Origin: Pseudomonadota bacterium
Lineage (GTDB): Bacteria > Pseudomonadota > Gammaproteobacteria > Burkholderiales > Ferrovaceae
DNA length: 7,663 nucleotides
Assembly: GCA_021811005.1 (NCBI GenBank)
Contig: JAJZPY010000097.1
Location: 1 to 7,663, forward strand
Direction of reading: 5' to 3'
Program-made: the position numbers and the translations under genes
Part shown: positions 4,845 to 7,663 of the stretch, piece after piece
How the letters are laid out: each line of letters opens with the position of its first letter
Numbering within the stretch: the stretch's first letter is position 1
The notes under the pieces: model-generated
The model's database searches: none
Seen by the model: the letters and a program-made list of their open reading frames with translations, nothing else
Told to the model about the DNA's origin: nothing

Positions 4845-7663
4845 CGGCGGTGCCTGCCGGTCCGTTGCGGTAGATCACCTGCACGCCGGATTCCGACAGC
4901 CAGGCACCCAGTTCCGCGAGCAACGCTTCTTCCAGCCGCGCCGGCGGCAATTCCATTTCGCAACTGGCGTTGCCGTTGGTGTAGCGCACCCGCACCGGAC
5001 AGGTGCCGGGCCAGTAGGGCTTGAAAATGGTGGCCAGTCGCGCCGCATCCGCCTGGCCGTTCATGCACAGGCGCAGGCCGCGGGCAAACAGGGTGCGCGC
5101 CTGCTCCAGGGAATGCACGGCTTCCGCCGTCAGGCGCACGCCCTGGGTGAAGTGGTCGAGCGCCGCCTTGCCTTCCACCACCAGCACCTGGTCTTCCTTG
5201 AGCAGGGGACGCACGGTGTCGAACAGTTCGCTGAAAATCGCCACTTCCACCTTGGCTGAACCATCATCCAGCAGCACCAGCCCCATGCGGCCGCGGCGCG
5301 TCTGCTGGATGCGGCTCGCCGCCACCACCCCCGCCACCACCACGGGGTCGGGCTGGGGCACGAGGTCGGCCAGTGCCCGCGACACGAAACCTTCCACTTC
5401 GCGCCGGTAGGCCGCGAAAGGATGGCCGCTGAAATAGAAACCGAGCACGGACTTTTCGTGCGCGAGTTTTTCCTTGAGGGGCCAGGGCGGCACCACGGTA
5501 AGCCCCACGGGGGCCACCGCCGTTTCCGCTTCGCCCCCGAACAGCCCGCCCTGGTGGGTGTGGCGCGCCGCCTGTTCGGCCAGTTCGAGCGCATCGTCCA
5601 TGGACGCCAGCAGCGTGGCGCGTTCCTCGCCCAGGCTGTCAAAGGCGCCGGCCTTCACCAGCGCTTCCACCACGCGCCGGTTGACCACCCGCTTGTCCGT
5701 GCGCAGGCAGAAATCAAACAGGTCGCGGTAGGGACCACCCGCTTCGCGCTGGCGCTCGATCTCGAGGGCGGCGGATTCACCGGTGCCTTTCACCGAACCC
5801 AGGCCGTAGCGGATTTCGCGGTCGTTGACCGGCACGAAGCGGTATTGCGAGGCATTCACGTCCGGCGGCAGGATGACGAGACCGTTGCGGCGCGCGTCTT
5901 CCACGAACACCGCCACCTTGTCGGTGTCGTCCGGGTCGCCCGACAGCGTGGCCGCCATGAAGGCCGCGGGATAATGGGCCTTGAGCCAGGCGGTCTGGTA
6001 GGACACCAGCGCGTAGGCGGCCGAATGGGACTTGTTGAAGCCGTATTCGGCGAACTTTTCCATCAGGTCGAACAGCTGGGTAGCCAGCTTGACGGCGATG
6101 CCGCGTTCGGTGGCCCCTTCGATGAAACGCGTGCGCTGCTGCGCCATTTCGGCCGCGTTCTTCTTGCCCATGGCCCGCCGCAGCAGGTCGGCGCCGCCCA
6201 GGGTGTAGCCCGCCAGCACCTGGGCGATCTGCATCACCTGTTCCTGGTACACGATCACGCCGTAGGTGGGGCGCAGCACGGGCTCCAGCGACTGGTGGAA
6301 ATATTCCGCCTTGGCGCGCCCCTGCTTGCGGTTGATGAAGTCGTCCACCATGCCCGACTGCAGGGGGCCGGGACGGTTCAAGGCCATGAGGGCGATGATG
6401 TCCTCGAAGCTGTCGGGCTTGAGGCGTTTTTCCAGGTCCTTGGCGGTGCGCGATTCCTGCTGGAACACGGCCGTGGTGTTGCCGGAACCGAACAGGGCGT
6501 AGGTGGCCGGATCGTCCAGCGGAATGTCGGCCAGGCGGAAATTGGCGGCTTCGGGATGGTCCGGCATGGAGCGGATGTAGCGTTCGGCCCAGTCCAGGAT
6601 GGTGAGCGTGCGCAGCCCCAGGAAGTCGAACTTCACCAGGCCCACTTTTTCCACGTCGTCCTTGTCGAACTGGCTCACCACCGCTTCCGAGCCGTCCTGG
6701 CAGTACAGGGGCGTGAAGTCCGTGAGCTGGCCGGGCGCGATCAGCACCCCGCCCGCGTGCATGCCCACGGTGCGGGTGATGCCTTCCAGCTTTTCCGCCA
6801 GCGCCAGCAGCTCCGCCACTTCCTCTTCGGATTCGGCACGCTGGTTGATCTGGGGTTCCTGCTCGCGCGCCTTGGCTAGCGTCATGCCGATTTCGAAAGG
6901 CACGAGCTTGGCCAGCTGGTCCACGAAGTTGTAGGGCAGGTCCAGCACGCGGCCCACATCGCGGATCACCGCCTTGGCCGCCATGGTGCCGAACGTGGCG
7001 ATCTGGGACACGGAATCGGCGCCGTAATTTTCGCGCACGTATTCGATCACGCGGTCGCGCCCGTCCTGGCAAAAGTCCACGTCGAAGTCCGGCATGGACA
7101 CCCGTTCGGGGTTGAGGAAGCGTTCGAACAGCAGGTCGTAGCGCAAGGGATCGAGGTCGGTGATGCCCAGGCAATACGCCACCAGCGAACCCGCGCCCGA
7201 ACCCCGCCCCGGCCCCACCGGCACGTCATGCTGCTTGGCCCAGTTGATGAAGTCCGCCACGATCAGGAAGTAACCGGAAAATCCCATCTGGATGATGGTC
7301 TGGCATTCGAAATCGAGGCGCGCCTGGTAGGTGGCCTGTTGGTGGCGGCGCAGCTCGGGATCGGGGTACAAGCGCTCCAGGCGCGACGCCAGGCCTTCAC
7401 GGGCCAGCTGCACCATGTAGTCGTCGAGCGTCACGCCCGGCGGCGTGGGGAAATCCGGCAGGCGCGGCTTGCCCAGGGTCAGTTCGAGGTTGCAGCGCTT
7501 GGCGATTTCCACCGCGTTCTGCAACGCTTCGGGCACGTCGGCAAAGAGGGTGGCCATTTCCTCGCCCGTCTTGAAATACTGCTCGCGGGTGAAGACCTTG
7601 GGGCGGCGCGCATCGGCCAGCAGGTAGCCGCCGGCGATGCACACGCGTGCTTCGTGCGCCTTG
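4837..7663 (-). CDS. dnaE: DNA polymerase III alpha subunit, 5' end cut by the window edge
   Basis: DnaE is the replicative polymerase of the chromosome, working in the holoenzyme with epsilon, tau and the beta clamp. The window holds 941 codons ending in TGA at 4839-4837; E. coli DnaE has 1160 residues, so about 230 N-terminal residues (most of the PHP domain) lie beyond the right edge. The first residues, KAHEARV, match the end of the E. coli PHP domain. Seen in order: GPGRGSGAGSL at 7215-7183, catalytic PDFDVDF at 7092-7072, KFDFLGL with the third catalytic Asp at 6633-6613, then YGFNKSHSAAYALVSYQT. The beta-clamp motif QGGLF is at 5553-5539 (QADMF in E. coli). An OB fold follows from about 5343 and the tau-binding C-terminus ends the gene. 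In the ALxRPGPL segment residue x is Asn (codon 6378-6376), where E. coli has Phe. No intein or frameshift is seen. Confidence 0.99.
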   Translation of the reverse strand, partial: KAHEARVCIAGGYLLADARRPKVFTREQYFKTGEEMATLFADVPEALQNAVEIAKRCNLELTLGKPRLPDFPTPPGVTLDDYMVQLAREGLASRLERLYPDPELRRHQQATYQARLDFECQTIIQMGFSGYFLIVADFINWAKQHDVPVGPGRGSGAGSLVAYCLGITDLDPLRYDLLFERFLNPERVSMPDFDVDFCQDGRDRVIEYVRENYGADSVSQIATFGTMAAKAVIRDVGRVLDLPYNFVDQLAKLVPFEIGMTLAKAREQEPQINQRAESEEEVAELLALAEKLEGITRTVGMHAGGVLIAPGQLTDFTPLYCQDGSEAVVSQFDKDDVEKVGLVKFDFLGLRTLTILDWAERYIRSMPDHPEAANFRLADIPLDDPATYALFGSGNTTAVFQQESRTAKDLEKRLKPDSFEDIIALMALNRPGPLQSGMVDDFINRKQGRAKAEYFHQSLEPVLRPTYGVIVYQEQVMQIAQVLAGYTLGGADLLRRAMGKKNAAEMAQQRTRFIEGATERGIAVKLATQLFDLMEKFAEYGFNKSHSAAYALVSYQTAWLKAHYPAAFMAATLSGDPDDTDKVAVFVEDARRNGLVILPPDVNASQYRFVPVNDREIRYGLGSVKGTGESAALEIERQREAGGPYRDLFDFCLRTDKRVVNRRVVEALVKAGAFDSLGEERATLLASMDDALELAEQAARHTHQGGLFGGEAETAVAPVGLTVVPPWPLKEKLAHEKSVLGFYFSGHPFAAYRREVEGFVSRALADLVPQPDPVVVAGVVAASRIQQTRRGRMGLVLLDDGSAKVEVAIFSELFDTVRPLLKEDQVLVVEGKAALDHFTQGVRLTAEAVHSLEQARTLFARGLRLCMNGQADAARLATIFKPYWPGTCPVRVRYTNGNASCEMELPPARLEEALLAELGAWLSESGVQVIYRNGPAGTAAT

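Noticed and set aside
5422..6879. A 485-codon open frame on the plus strand opposite dnaE
   Set aside because: It is long but is the antisense of a clearly conserved dnaE; its composition follows dnaE codon bias and no motif or ribosome site supports it.
7642..7644. A GTG at 7644 as the start of a short dnaE
   Set aside because: The reading frame continues to the window edge with KAHEAR, which matches conserved DnaE sequence, so the GTG is an internal valine codon.
1..7663. A novel defence, mobile or biosynthetic system
   Set aside because: All coding sequence is accounted for by six well-known gene families, the largest gap is 211 bases, and no direct repeats, transposase, tRNA or attachment site is seen.

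Overview
The window is an ordinary piece of bacterial chromosome, G+C-rich and almost fully coding. Six protein genes are supported: flhC (cut by the left edge), flhD, dcd, mrp (apbC), metG and dnaE (cut by the right edge). The flhDC pair, the mrp-dcd pair beside a divergent metG, and the Burkholderia/Pseudomonas-like form of Dcd together suggest a motile betaproteobacterium. This assignment comes from remembered gene order and sequence, not from a search. There are no RNA genes, transposons, CRISPR arrays, phage genes or signs of recent transfer, and codon use looks uniform.

Layout. Positions 1-810 hold flhC and flhD on the minus strand, overlapping by 11 bases; they encode the FlhD4C2 master activator of flagellar genes. 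Positions 811-1021 are the longest gene-free stretch. They carry a strong flhD ribosome binding site, a possible -10 box and three perfect inverted repeats. Positions 1022-2688 are a tight two-gene minus-strand operon: mrp (iron-sulfur cluster carrier ATPase) then dcd (dCTP deaminase). Positions 2689-2810 are a divergent promoter region in which the mrp and metG promoters appear to share a palindromic -35 region. Positions 2811-4844 are metG (methionyl-tRNA synthetase) on the plus strand. Positions 4837-7663 are dnaE (DNA polymerase III alpha subunit) on the minus strand, meeting metG tail to tail with an 8-base overlap.

Function. Most genes here are housekeeping: dNTP supply (dcd), replication (dnaE), translation (metG) and Fe-S protein maturation (mrp). 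flhDC is the only regulatory locus.

I looked for a previously undescribed system and found none. What deserves a second look is fine-scale: the hairpins and leader of flhDC, the shared mrp/metG control region, the leader of metG without a Shine-Dalgarno sequence, the overlapping metG/dnaE ends, and a Dcd whose active-site loop differs from that of E. coli.
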